Shown: positions 7,865 through 15,237 of the stretch, piece by piece
Numbering within the stretch: the first letter of the stretch is position 1
Layout: every line of letters starts with the position of its first letter
Assembly: GCA_949289935.1 (NCBI GenBank)
Contig: CASEQD010000006.1
Location: forward strand, 1 to 54,067
Source of the DNA: an uncultured Pseudomonadota bacterium
GTDB lineage: Bacteria; Pseudomonadota; Alphaproteobacteria; RF32; CAG-239
Direction of reading: 5' to 3'
Length of the DNA stretch: 54,067 nucleotides
The notes under the pieces: generated by a model
The model's input: the letters and a program-made list of their open reading frames with translations, nothing else
Told to the model about the DNA's origin: nothing
Database searches by the model: none
Program-made: the position numbers and the translations under genes

Positions 7865-8025
7865 TCCTTGAGTTGAAATTTTACACTCAATATAATACGT
7901 TTTATTATTTTTTTAGCTTCAATGTCATATTTTTGACCATTTGTACAATTTATAATTTCATAACCAACAACCGATAAAATTTCCAAAACCATTTTTTCAA
8001 ATTCAACTGCTTTATACATATCCAT
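7858..8025 (-). CDS. N-terminal fragment of the Mrr-like nuclease (frameshifted)
   Basis: The 55-residue frame starts at ATG 8025 with GGATAAGAA upstream. It reads like the beginning of an Mrr-type endonuclease: FEKMVLEILSVVGYEIIN, then KYDIEA with Asp34. After the A7 run (complement of 7908-7914) it is out of frame. With eight As it would continue as NNKTYYIECKISTQGVLNHL, giving the expected Glu-x-Lys partner and running straight into the 7061-7864 frame. The join makes a protein of about 320 residues. Confidence 0.5.
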   Translation of the reverse strand: MDMYKAVEFEKMVLEILSVVGYEIINCTNGQKYDIEAKKIIKRIILSVKFQLKEC

Positions 8026-8134
8026 TTCTTATCCAGTACAAAAAACTATGATTACTATACATCACAATTTAACTATAATGCCCATCAAAAACAAGTTAAA
8101 AAACTAAATTACAAATTTCATTTTCTGCTATATC

Positions 8135-8791
8135 TTATTTTTCAATCTTATACATCTGTACTTTTTCAGCTAGGTTTTCATATTCTTTAATATCTTCTTT
8201 TTGAAAATCAAACCATGAACTAGCGGATTTAAGGTTAACAAGTTTATCAAATGGTTTTTGTAGCTTATATATCAAACGCGGTCCGTCTAAATAACATTCC
8301 TCAAGAACTAAACTTAATAATTTATTTTGTTGTATTGGATTAGCTGTTTTCATAATTTGAGACGCACTAGTCGCTATATCCAAAACGTCATTTACAGTTG
8401 ATTGTATTTCTTTACTAATATCAGAATATTTTTCAGCCATTTTTTGTAACTCTTCTCGTTTGGTTGCAATATTTGCCTTTTCTTGTAACCATTCATCTCT
8501 TGTTATATCTCTATTATAAAAAGCTTCTTTAACAACAGTTTCTCTATCTTCAAGACGATTTAATTCATTTGTAATTTGGCGTTTCATAACTGCATTTGCT
8601 TCAGTTTCTTCCAATAATTTCTTTTGTACGCACTTTTTTAATGGTTCCAATATTTTACTATTTAAACTAATTTTACTGAAAATTTCATCATCCAATTGTT
8701 TGAGAGCAACATTTACATCTACCAAATCCTGAGTGCAATTACCTTTTCTATGCGGACAACGTAAATATGAAATTACCGGTGAAAAATCAAG
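8135..8791 (-). pseudogene. Large serine recombinase, C-terminal remnant
   Basis: The frame is open from 8791 to the stop at 8135. It begins abruptly in a zinc-ribbon-like piece (YLRCPHRKGNCTQ, two Cys visible), then a long helical segment rich in Glu and Lys and the ending KLLSLVLEECYLDGPRLIYKLQKPFDKLVN. This matches the zinc-ribbon, coiled-coil and C-terminal part of large serine integrases. The catalytic resolvase domain with its active-site Ser is missing: an in-frame stop lies at 8792-8794 and different sequence follows. It is probably the dead integrase of this or a nested element. Confidence 0.7.
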
Positions 8792-8883
8792 CTATGGCAA
8801 GAGAAGTCATACATCTGTCAGACAAGCCTTAAGAAGATTTAAAATGTTTTTATCGGCTGAAAAGTTAGTATAAGGTGGGTATT

Positions 8884-9290
8884 ATGACAGATATCAAAAC
8901 ATTAAATGACAATCTTAGAAAGAGTTTTATTGGCGGCAGAGTTATCTTAACCCAAGGTATTAACGTCAAAACTCCAAGAGATATTGCAAGGATTTTAGCA
9001 AAAGTTAGGAATTTTAACAATTTTACCAAAGCCAACGATCCGTATAATGAGCATGAAACTTCTCTTAGCTTTGCGAGGGAGGAACGACCACTGCAAAGGT
9101 TAGTTGTTCGCGCAAGTAGAAAGCGACAGCTTTCGTAGCGGCGCAATTTGGCAGCTTTGATTATAACGGTGAAAAAATCTTTTGAAAAATTGATTACTAT
9201 GACAAGGATTATCGCTATTTATCTGAAAATCCAAGCAATCCAGATATAACAAACAGAGTCTTAACCGTTATGTTGGCAAGCGAATACTAA
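8884..9290 (+). pseudogene. DUF3768 gene interrupted by an 89-bp insertion and a stop codon
   Basis: The start (MTDIKTLNDNLRKS, GGRVILTQGI, NDPYNEHE) and end ([33 protein letters not shown]) match the small alphaproteobacterial family DUF3768. Between GAA at 9055-9057 and TTT at 9147 lie 89 extra bases; removing them restores the frame exactly. A TGA at 9183-9185 stands where the family has Trp (FFWKIDYYD). The function of DUF3768 is unknown; it is common on plasmids and islands. GGTGGGTATT precedes the ATG. The 90 bp before it carry a short frame (GEKSSYGKRSHTSVRQALRR) that may be the end of another lost gene. Confidence 0.65.
9058..9146. repeat. 89-bp insertion inside the DUF3768 gene, with hairpin
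   Basis: The limits come from the restored DUF3768 frame. The insert contains a perfect GAAAGC/GCTTTC hairpin with a GACA loop near 9119-9134 and is richer in GC than its surroundings. It adds a stop and a frameshift (89 is not a multiple of 3). It looks like a small palindromic repetitive element of the kind known in Rickettsiales and other alphaproteobacteria. I see no second copy in this window, so its repeat nature is untested. Confidence 0.45.
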
Positions 9291-9309
9291 ATTTAAGAAA
9301 CTCATATTT

Positions 9310-9357
9310 TGCCCCGTGGATTCTAATTTTTGTTTGGTGTGGGGGCATCTGTTTTTA
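9310..9357 (+). terminator. Terminator-like hairpin after the DUF3768 remnant
   Basis: TGCCCC (9310-9315) pairs with GGGGCA (9342-9347) around a long loop, followed by TCTGTTTTT. Confidence 0.45.
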
Positions 9358-9473
9358 TCGAATTTAGTTATTTATAGCTAATTTAAATAACCTATTAAGA
9401 TTGTTGTATTATCCTTTGATAGATGATAGAGTAAAAATAGTTTTTATAAACAAATACTGGTTGGAGAATACTA

Positions 9474-10763
9474 GTGAATGGTGTTTGGTCAAATTTTTCT
9501 GATGTTATTAATTTCAAATATGACACTGTCGAAGTTGATAAAGATATAAGACATCTTTTGAAAACGGGAGAATTTAAGCCGGCTTACACAGATATTGTAA
9601 GAAACTTTTTAATTCCGGAAATAGCAAATTGCAAACATACGCTTGAAGATAAAAATCATCTTTTAGAAGTGCATTTGCAAGGCTCTATGAGTGAAGATGC
9701 CTTAACCCGAACCCCTGAAGAAATTACGCCGATTTTGGATTGGCTCGATTATTCCGCAGATAAACGACAATTTTGGTTTGACTATTATGTTCATCCCAAA
9801 CATGGACGCCAAAAAGCCCCGCCAATTTCTATTTTGCAAAATGGCAGTAAGAAAGTTATAATCACTCCATTTGGACTGACGGTAGATGCTTTTTATAGTG
9901 TTTATACCGAAATCCACGAGCTTATGCATGGTGTTCAAGGAAAATATTATCCTACTTCCAAAGAAAAAGAAGTATATAGTCAAGAGCATTATGAGCTTTT
10001 GTATCAAGGAAAATCAAGAGACGAAGCAAATGATATTCAAAAAGCCAAACATCAGGATTTAAAAAAAGAATTATATTGCGACAGATGTTTTATGGAAATG
10101 CAAGCTAATTCAGCGGCAACCTGTTATATGATGTTACAAGCCATTAGAACCTGTGATGAAAATATAATCTCCATGGTAGAAAAACGCTTACTAAATGAAT
10201 CAGCCTCAATGTCAGAGGCTTTGATGAATGAAAATTTAGGGCTGGCATATTTTGAATATCCGGCAACAAAAAAGATAATTGAAGAAATAAAGCAAGGAAA
10301 ATGTTCTAATTTGCTTAATAACAAAGGTTTATTAGATTGGAAAGCTCTTTATAAATATACCAAAGAAAAAGTTGATGAAATGGGATATAGCAAAGATGAT
10401 ATGTATGCTTCCTTAGAAACGGCTAAGATATTAAAGAAAATAAAATCCGAACATCCAACAAACAAAGAGAAATTTTTATCAGCTGTTTTGTCTGAGGCAA
10501 CACATTTATCTCATCCTCATAATAAAATATGCACACAATTTGTTGATGCTCAACGAGATTTTACTTTTGATAATTCAAAAAATTTGCATCATTTTTATCA
10601 TCGCTTAGGTGTTGAAAGTGAAAGAAAAAGAATGCTTGAAACAGCATCCGAGCAAATTGTGCCAAATATTGAAGCATACAGAAAAATTTACCAACAAAGT
10701 GAAAATAGGAAAAATCTTAACAAACTAAATATGTTAGCAAATATGAAAGGAAGAGTATTATGA
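9474..10763 (+). CDS. Putative zinc metallopeptidase (HExxH), unknown family
   Basis: The 429-residue soluble protein contains HELMH at residues 148-152 within FYSVYTEIHELMHGVQ, a classic zincin metal-binding helix. A later KELYCDRCFMEMQANSAA could supply the third ligand (Glu) and has two Cys. No signal peptide is present, so it should act in the cytoplasm or be delivered elsewhere. I do not recognise the family. The start is a GTG with GGAG 8 nt upstream. Its stop overlaps the next start (ATGA), so the two are translationally coupled, followed by a third small gene: a compact operon with its own terminator. Confidence 0.55.
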   Translation: MNGVWSNFSDVINFKYDTVEVDKDIRHLLKTGEFKPAYTDIVRNFLIPEIANCKHTLEDKNHLLEVHLQGSMSEDALTRTPEEITPILDWLDYSADKRQFWFDYYVHPKHGRQKAPPISILQNGSKKVIITPFGLTVDAFYSVYTEIHELMHGVQGKYYPTSKEKEVYSQEHYELLYQGKSRDEANDIQKAKHQDLKKELYCDRCFMEMQANSAATCYMMLQAIRTCDENIISMVEKRLLNESASMSEALMNENLGLAYFEYPATKKIIEEIKQGKCSNLLNNKGLLDWKALYKYTKEKVDEMGYSKDDMYASLETAKILKKIKSEHPTNKEKFLSAVLSEATHLSHPHNKICTQFVDAQRDFTFDNSKNLHHFYHRLGVESERKRMLETASEQIVPNIEAYRKIYQQSENRKNLNKLNMLANMKGRVL

Positions 10764-11293
10764 TATTGTACCATTATATTACCAAAGGGAATACAGCCCT
10801 TAGTGAGGGAATTTTATCTTTAGCTGCAAATCCAAAGGCTGATTTAAGTTATTATTACAAACGGACCGGAGGAGAAACAACTCATGAAGGCGTTGTAAAA
10901 TGGATGGAAAGTTGTTTCAAAGGAAGAAGTCGTGCAATCAGAGGTTTCTCTGAACCTATTCAATGGACTGAAAAAAGCGAAAAAATGTTTAAAGATTTTA
11001 TAGAAGGAGCGGATTTGTTTGCCATTGATGTTTCTGCTTTAGATGCAGACGGCTTAGTTGAAGCCGTTTATGTATCTCCGGCTCTCAGACCTAATCTTGA
11101 TAAAGAGATGCTTAAAGATGTGGATGAGCAGTTGATAAAATTAGATTCCGTCAATGATATTGATACATCCCCAGTGGATTGGACTGTCTGCGATGAAAAA
11201 CTAGGATTACGTTTTTCCGTTGTCCCCTATTATTTAGTCGTTGTTAAAGGTGGTATAATTCCGCCTAAGTATTTAACCTTAGTAAAGAAGTAA
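10760..11293 (+). CDS. Hypothetical protein coupled to the zincin-like gene
   Basis: The product is 177 residues. It begins MILYHYITKGNTALSEGIL, a start resembling ADP-ribosyltransferase-like toxins (short beta strand with YH.T), but no catalytic Arg-Ser-Glu pattern can be proven. The rest has a basic patch (KGRSRAIRGF) and ends YYLVVVKGGIIPPKYL. It overlaps the metallopeptidase-like gene by 4 bp and is followed 24 bp later by a small gene. An effector or toxin role is speculation; co-translation with the zincin suggests they act together. Confidence 0.5.
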   Translation: MILYHYITKGNTALSEGILSLAANPKADLSYYYKRTGGETTHEGVVKWMESCFKGRSRAIRGFSEPIQWTEKSEKMFKDFIEGADLFAIDVSALDADGLVEAVYVSPALRPNLDKEMLKDVDEQLIKLDSVNDIDTSPVDWTVCDEKLGLRFSVVPYYLVVVKGGIIPPKYLTLVKK

Positions 11294-11317
11294 TTTTTAG
11301 AATATTGAGGAAGGTAC

Positions 11318-11635
11318 ATGGCACATAAACCTTATTTGACGTTAGATAAAAATGCCCATGAAAATCTTACACGGAAACCTAACATTACCTTAGATATTCC
11401 GAAAGAGGGTTATAATTGGCAAGCAACAAATTACATCGCTTCCAAAATAGCTCAATCTCAAGAAGATTGTTCCTTTTTAGACACAGGAAAATATGCGCTC
11501 TTATGTTCAGAAGATGGCAATAAAGCTGATGATTATTTGATAGATGAGTGTTGCAACGGTCGTAAAATGATAACCGGTGAAATTGCTATCGTCCCTAAAG
11601 AAAATCAATATTCTATTCTAGCAGAAGAATATTAA
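11318..11635 (+). CDS. Hypothetical protein, third gene of the zincin operon
   Basis: The product is 105 residues, soluble and acidic, with no recognised motif. The N-terminus carries a repeated pattern (PYLTLDKN then PNITLDIP) that may form a small beta structure. GAGGAAGGTAC precedes the ATG. It is the last gene before a terminator at 11644. Being small, acidic and beside a possible toxin or peptidase, it could be an immunity or antitoxin partner, which is unproven. Confidence 0.5.
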   Translation: MAHKPYLTLDKNAHENLTRKPNITLDIPKEGYNWQATNYIASKIAQSQEDCSFLDTGKYALLCSEDGNKADDYLIDECCNGRKMITGEIAIVPKENQYSILAEEY

Positions 11636-11643
11636 AATAATTT

Positions 11644-11681
11644 AGCCCGATGTAATTGGTTTCAGGTCGGGTTTATGTTTT
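11644..11681 (+). terminator. Rho-independent terminator of the zincin operon
   Basis: AGCCCGA (11644-11650) pairs with TCGGGTT (11667-11673), followed by TATGTTTTTC. Confidence 0.7.
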
Positions 11682-11700
11682 TCTTCTTTTCTTAAATCTG

Positions 11701-11834
11701 CTTGTTTCTGGGTTGTTTATGGAGCAATGGAATATGTTTAATAATATATTTATGTAAACTCAAAAGATTAACCCGGTTAAAATTGTAAATAAGGTTGTTT
11801 TTGTAGCTATTAACCCCTGCTAAAATTTACATAG
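11701..11834 (+). repeat. Direct repeat flanking the RiPP-like cassette, left copy
   Basis: This non-coding block shares two conserved parts with 19348-19470, in the same order and orientation: the first 28 bp (CTTGTTTxTGGG..., 23 of 28 positions equal by hand) and an exact 18-bp string CTGCTAAAATTTACATAG (11817-11834). The middle has diverged. The copies lie just outside the first and last genes of the cassette. Confidence 0.55.
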
Positions 11835-11868
11835 GTTGATAGTAAGCATATAACTTAGAGAGTGGTTA

Positions 11869-12378
11869 TTATAATATATTTTGTATTTTATCCCAATTAT
11901 TATTAACCATTTGAAATCCAGGATAAATACTTTGCACCAATTCTGTTGTATTATATTTACTGATTATTTCTTCTTCGGTACACCATTTAATATCTGCAAC
12001 TTCTTCTTTATTAAAATCTACGTCTGAATATAAATTGTTCGCATCAACAAGATATACATCAACAAAGGAGTATTTTTGTTTATAATATCCAATAAATTTA
12101 AATTGTTTAAAAGGAAGTCTAATCCTAAGTTCTTCAAATAATTCTCTTCTGGCTGCCTGTAAGCTTGTTTCTCCACTTTTAACAGCGCCTCCTGTTACAG
12201 ACCATTTATTTGGATTATTTGTACGATTACACGAACGTTTTTGAATTAACCATAATTTTTTAAATCTTATCCAAATATGCGTAGTTAAATAATACTCTCC
12301 TCCATTAAAAGGACCATATTTGTCAATTATTTTACCTGTATTTTGTTTTTCCTCATTGTATATATCAACAAATTCCAC
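11869..12378 (-). CDS. NUDIX hydrolase
   Basis: The 169-residue protein carries the Nudix box: Gly64, Glu70, then RELFEEL with Arg78, Glu79, Glu82 and Glu83, which bind the metal and cleave a nucleoside-diphosphate-linked substrate. The usual Gly after EEx is Arg here. The N-terminus (MEFVDIYNEEKQNTGKI) resembles the isopentenyl-diphosphate isomerase-like branch, which includes dNTP and cofactor hydrolases. It is the last gene of a two-gene minus-strand unit with the histidine phosphatase, 10 bp apart. In a biosynthetic setting it may remove a pyrophosphate intermediate or act in housecleaning; the substrate is unknown. Confidence 0.85.
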   Translation of the reverse strand: MEFVDIYNEEKQNTGKIIDKYGPFNGGEYYLTTHIWIRFKKLWLIQKRSCNRTNNPNKWSVTGGAVKSGETSLQAARRELFEELRIRLPFKQFKFIGYYKQKYSFVDVYLVDANNLYSDVDFNKEEVADIKWCTEEEIISKYNTTELVQSIYPGFQMVNNNWDKIQNIL

Positions 12379-12388
12379 GGATTTTGCC

Positions 12389-12988
12389 TCAACAAAAAAA
12401 TGTACGCTTTAATTTTGCCTGTCTATTATCATCAACATCTATCTCTATTATTGAAGTAGCTAAAATGCTACGAGTCTTTTTTTTATTATCCCAAACTTCA
12501 CCTTTTAATAAAGAATACAATATATTGATGTTGCTACCATGTGTCAAAACAATGATATTTTCTTTTGTATCTACTACTTGCTTCAATAATTTTGAAAAAG
12601 AACTTTTAACTCTATTATAAAACTCTCGAGGACTTTCTCCTCCGGGATAATGTTGATCCATTTCCATATCGTATAAATATGTGTTAGGATATGTTTGTTT
12701 AGCTTCTGAGCTTAACATGCCACTTATGATACCATTATTAAGTCCACGCCATGCGGAATCTTTTATTAGAGGAACATTAAGAATGTTGGCTGTTGGTTGA
12801 ATTGTATTTACTGCTCGACGTAAATCACTTGTTATAATAGTCTTGATTTTCAATAATGGGCTATTTTTTTCAAAATATTGAGCCAAAATATCCGCTTGAT
12901 TTTTTCCTTCGTTTGTAAGATCTATATCTGACCAACCTCCAATATAATTATCATCGTCTTGTGCGTGCCTTATAAAATATATTTGCAT
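12389..12988 (-). CDS. Histidine phosphatase family protein (phosphoglycerate-mutase-like)
   Basis: The 199-residue protein has the phosphohistidine motif RHA with Arg7 and His8 near the start, a second Arg in SDLRRAVNT, GGESPREF with the proton-donor Glu, and THGSN with the second catalytic His. All expected active-site parts are present, so it should dephosphorylate a small molecule, sugar phosphate or peptide. It is transcribed away from the plus-strand biosynthetic genes; only 63 bp separate the starts, so they share a divergent promoter region. Paired with a ParB/SerK-like possible kinase, a phosphorylation-dephosphorylation step is plausible. Confidence 0.85.
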   Translation of the reverse strand: MQIYFIRHAQDDDNYIGGWSDIDLTNEGKNQADILAQYFEKNSPLLKIKTIITSDLRRAVNTIQPTANILNVPLIKDSAWRGLNNGIISGMLSSEAKQTYPNTYLYDMEMDQHYPGGESPREFYNRVKSSFSKLLKQVVDTKENIIVLTHGSNINILYSLLKGEVWDNKKKTRSILATSIIEIDVDDNRQAKLKRTFFC

Positions 12989-13051
12989 TGTTTCAATCTC
13001 TTAATATAATATGGTTAGTTTTGCAAAAAGTGTATAATATTGGATTATAAG

Positions 13052-13846
13052 ATGCAAGAAAATAAACAAAAATTGATGGACTTATTTTATTCACAAGAAT
13101 GGGACGCTGTAATTCCTGGTCATTTAAGTAGTGTATTACCTTTTCTATCTAAACAAACTTTTCATATTTTTGCAGAATATGCGTATGCTAATGCTTTTAT
13201 TAAAAATGATAAAAACTTAGATTTTTGGCGCAACATTTATTTAAATATTCAGAAATATTATAATTTGAATAACTCTATAGAAACATTTGATGCTCTGATA
13301 CAATCAATTCAAAAACATGGATTTGATAGTAATTATCCTATACCTGTTGATACAAATTATCATATTATTGATGGTTCTCATAGACTAAGTATTTCTATGG
13401 CTTTAGGAATAACCCCTTATTTTTATATGTGTCAAAAAAAATCAACATTATTTCCTAAAGAAAAATTTACAATTTTAAGTAAAGAACAAATAAGCGCATT
13501 AAATGGTGTATATCAAACCGTTATGAAAAAATTTTCCATAACTATAGACAATAAAAATATTTTTTACATAGCCGGTAAAGAACTTAATTTTTGGAATGAT
13601 TGTATGAAAATTAAAACAATAAGCGAAAATAGTTGTTTTTTTATTCTTCGTTTACCATATGATGAATATAAAAAAATTGTCAAAAGAATTAATATACGCA
13701 ATAAGCATGAATACCATTCTTTAGGAATTATAGTGACTACGTTATCATATTATAAAATAAAAAAAATATTACCATCATCATTCCTTCTTCCCCACTCTTC
13801 CAATATTTTAACGCAAAATATAAAAAATTATTGCAATTTTATTTAA
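13052..13846 (+). CDS. ParB/sulfiredoxin-fold protein (SerK-like), possible kinase
   Basis: The 264-residue protein contains IPVDTNYHIIDGSHRLSISM with Asp107, His110 and Arg111. This DGxHR motif belongs to the ParB/Srx superfamily, whose members include CTP-binding partition proteins and ATP-using free-serine kinases. Outside this segment I recognise nothing. It lacks a DNA-binding helix-turn-helix, so a chromosome-partition role is unlikely. A small-molecule or peptide kinase role would fit the phosphatase and NUDIX genes next door, but this is inference. ATG 13052 is preferred to the upstream TTG because GGA lies 7 nt before it. Confidence 0.5.
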   Translation: MQENKQKLMDLFYSQEWDAVIPGHLSSVLPFLSKQTFHIFAEYAYANAFIKNDKNLDFWRNIYLNIQKYYNLNNSIETFDALIQSIQKHGFDSNYPIPVDTNYHIIDGSHRLSISMALGITPYFYMCQKKSTLFPKEKFTILSKEQISALNGVYQTVMKKFSITIDNKNIFYIAGKELNFWNDCMKIKTISENSCFFILRLPYDEYKKIVKRINIRNKHEYHSLGIIVTTLSYYKIKKILPSSFLLPHSSNILTQNIKNYCNFI

Positions 13847-13894
13847 ATGTTATACACTTGAATGGTATATTAACTTCAAACGAAAGGGTTTCAG

Positions 13895-13966
13895 ATGAAG
13901 AAAAATACAAAAAAAGCGTGGACAAAGCCAGTTATTCGTTCAAGAAGCTTGAAAATGGCTTGCTAA
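13895..13966 (+). CDS. PqqA-like RiPP precursor peptide, 23 residues
   Basis: The short gene has a good ribosome-binding site (GAAAGGG, 6 nt spacing), an ATG and a double stop (TAATAA). The peptide is basic: Lys-rich start, then AWTKP, then a tail ending RSRSLKMAC. The W-T-K-P motif followed by a hydrophobic position matches the N-terminal part of PqqA, the scaffold peptide of PQQ biosynthesis, but the Glu and Tyr that PQQ is made from are absent and the chain ends in Cys. A radical SAM/SPASM gene starts 15 bp later and a PqqD-like gene follows, the order expected for precursor, maturase and recognition protein. The modified residue is unknown; the terminal Cys, Met and Ser are candidates. 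Confidence 0.7.
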   Translation: MKKNTKKAWTKPVIRSRSLKMAC

Positions 13967-13981
13967 TAAAAGGAAAGTTAA

Positions 13982-14938
13982 ATGGCTAGTATTGTTTATT
14001 TAGGAATTACTTCGAAATGTAATTTTCATTGTAAACATTGTTATTTAACTCCCGATCAAAAAAATAGAGATATGCCTTCCGAACGTATTTTTTCTTTTTT
14101 AGATGAATGCTGTGAGGAAGGTATATTTAAAGTTGTTTATACACATGGTGAAATGTTTTTACATCCTAAGTGGCGAGATGTTCTTGCCTATGCTCACAGA
14201 AAACATTTAATACAAAACATATTAACTAATGGCTCTTTAATTACCCCTGCAATTTGTGAGCAAATAGAAAAAAATAAAGTTAAAAAAGTTATTTTAAGTT
14301 TAGATAGTGCAAGGCAGGATTTTCATAATAAAAATCGCAACAACCATCATGCTTGGGAAGGATTGCTACGAGGAATAGAATATTTACAAAAATATACTGA
14401 AACTCAACTTTCTCTTAATTCCGTTTTAAGTTCTTGGACTATTAATGAATTAAAAGAAATGGTTGATGTTGCTGTAAGCTGGAATGTTCCTGAAATAAGA
14501 TTTTTACCACTCCACAATGATACTATTTATTTTCAAGGAAATAATTATCATCTCTTAATAGAAAAATTTTGTGAGTTGTTGGACTATTCAAAAAATAGAA
14601 AGTGTATCGTTTCAATTCACGACCCTTTGTTTACATCTATATTGCGCCAAAAGGGATATGATTTACCTATGGATATATGTGGAGCTGGAAGCGATTTTTT
14701 ATCCATTCATGCTGATGGAGAAGTTTTTCCGTGCAACTTTCTAAACATAAGTTTGGGTAATATATACCAACAAAATATGGCTGAAATAATAAAAAATAGC
14801 AGTGTATTTGTAAATAATTTACAGATGAAACAAAACAAAAATTGTGGAAATTGTTCATTATTTGAAAAATGCAGAGGAGGATGTTCTGCTTTTAGTCAAT
14901 CTCAAAATCGTGATGTACGTTGTAATATTAATTTTTAA
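13982..14938 (+). CDS. Radical SAM/SPASM peptide-modifying enzyme (PqqE-like)
   Basis: The 318-residue enzyme has CNFHCKHC (Cys13, Cys17, Cys20), which binds the 4Fe-4S cluster that cleaves S-adenosylmethionine. The C-terminal third is a SPASM-type region: DICGAG, GEVFPCNF, then CGNCSLFEKCRGGC and a last RCN, enough Cys for auxiliary clusters. Such enzymes form C-C, C-S or C-O bonds in ribosomal peptides; PqqE, MftC and AlbA are known cases. It lies 15 bp after the 23-residue precursor and 12 bp before a PqqD-like gene. AGGAAAG supports the ATG. One oddity: TYTHGEMFL-type residues (VVYTHGEMFL) stand in place of the usual GGEP motif. Confidence 0.85.
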   Translation: MASIVYLGITSKCNFHCKHCYLTPDQKNRDMPSERIFSFLDECCEEGIFKVVYTHGEMFLHPKWRDVLAYAHRKHLIQNILTNGSLITPAICEQIEKNKVKKVILSLDSARQDFHNKNRNNHHAWEGLLRGIEYLQKYTETQLSLNSVLSSWTINELKEMVDVAVSWNVPEIRFLPLHNDTIYFQGNNYHLLIEKFCELLDYSKNRKCIVSIHDPLFTSILRQKGYDLPMDICGAGSDFLSIHADGEVFPCNFLNISLGNIYQQNMAEIIKNSSVFVNNLQMKQNKNCGNCSLFEKCRGGCSAFSQSQNRDVRCNINF

Positions 14939-14950
14939 TTGGAGATAAAA

Positions 14951-15235
14951 ATGCTAAACAAAGTGTACTCATTAAATCCTGAAATAGCTTTTCGCTTGAA
15001 TATGGAAAGTGAAAATATCGCTGGCAAGGCATTTAATTCTGAAACAGATATGCTTCACGAATTTAACGAAGAAGCTACATCTGTATTAAATTTAATAGAT
15101 GGTAGAAAAACAATAAAAGAAATTATTTTAGAATTAGCGAACGAATATGATGCAGATGAAAAACAAATACAAGATGATGTGATAAACTATCTCTCCGAGC
15201 TTATTAAGCTGAATATAATTAAAATTGAGGAATAA
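14951..15235 (+). CDS. PqqD-like RiPP recognition protein
   Basis: The 94-residue protein matches the PqqD fold: an N-terminal beta segment (YSLNPEIAFRLNMESENIAGKAF), then FNEEATSVLNLIDGRKTIKEIILELANEY and a helical end ELIKLNIIKIEE. PqqD proteins bind the leader of a precursor peptide and present it to the radical SAM enzyme. Its place right after the SPASM enzyme, with a PqqA-like peptide upstream, strongly supports that role. ATG 14951 has GGAG 6 nt before it; the TTG at 14939 would leave no room for a ribosome-binding site. It ends 2 bp before the next gene. Confidence 0.85.
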   Translation: MLNKVYSLNPEIAFRLNMESENIAGKAFNSETDMLHEFNEEATSVLNLIDGRKTIKEIILELANEYDADEKQIQDDVINYLSELIKLNIIKIEE

Positions 15236-15237
15236 AT

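Noticed and set aside
9183..9185. TGA at a conserved Trp position in DUF3768, suggesting UGA read as Trp
   Set aside because: Many intact genes here end in TGA at the right place (for example the genes ending at 638 and 1668) and use TGG for Trp. The same DUF3768 gene also carries an 89-bp insertion, so simple decay explains it.
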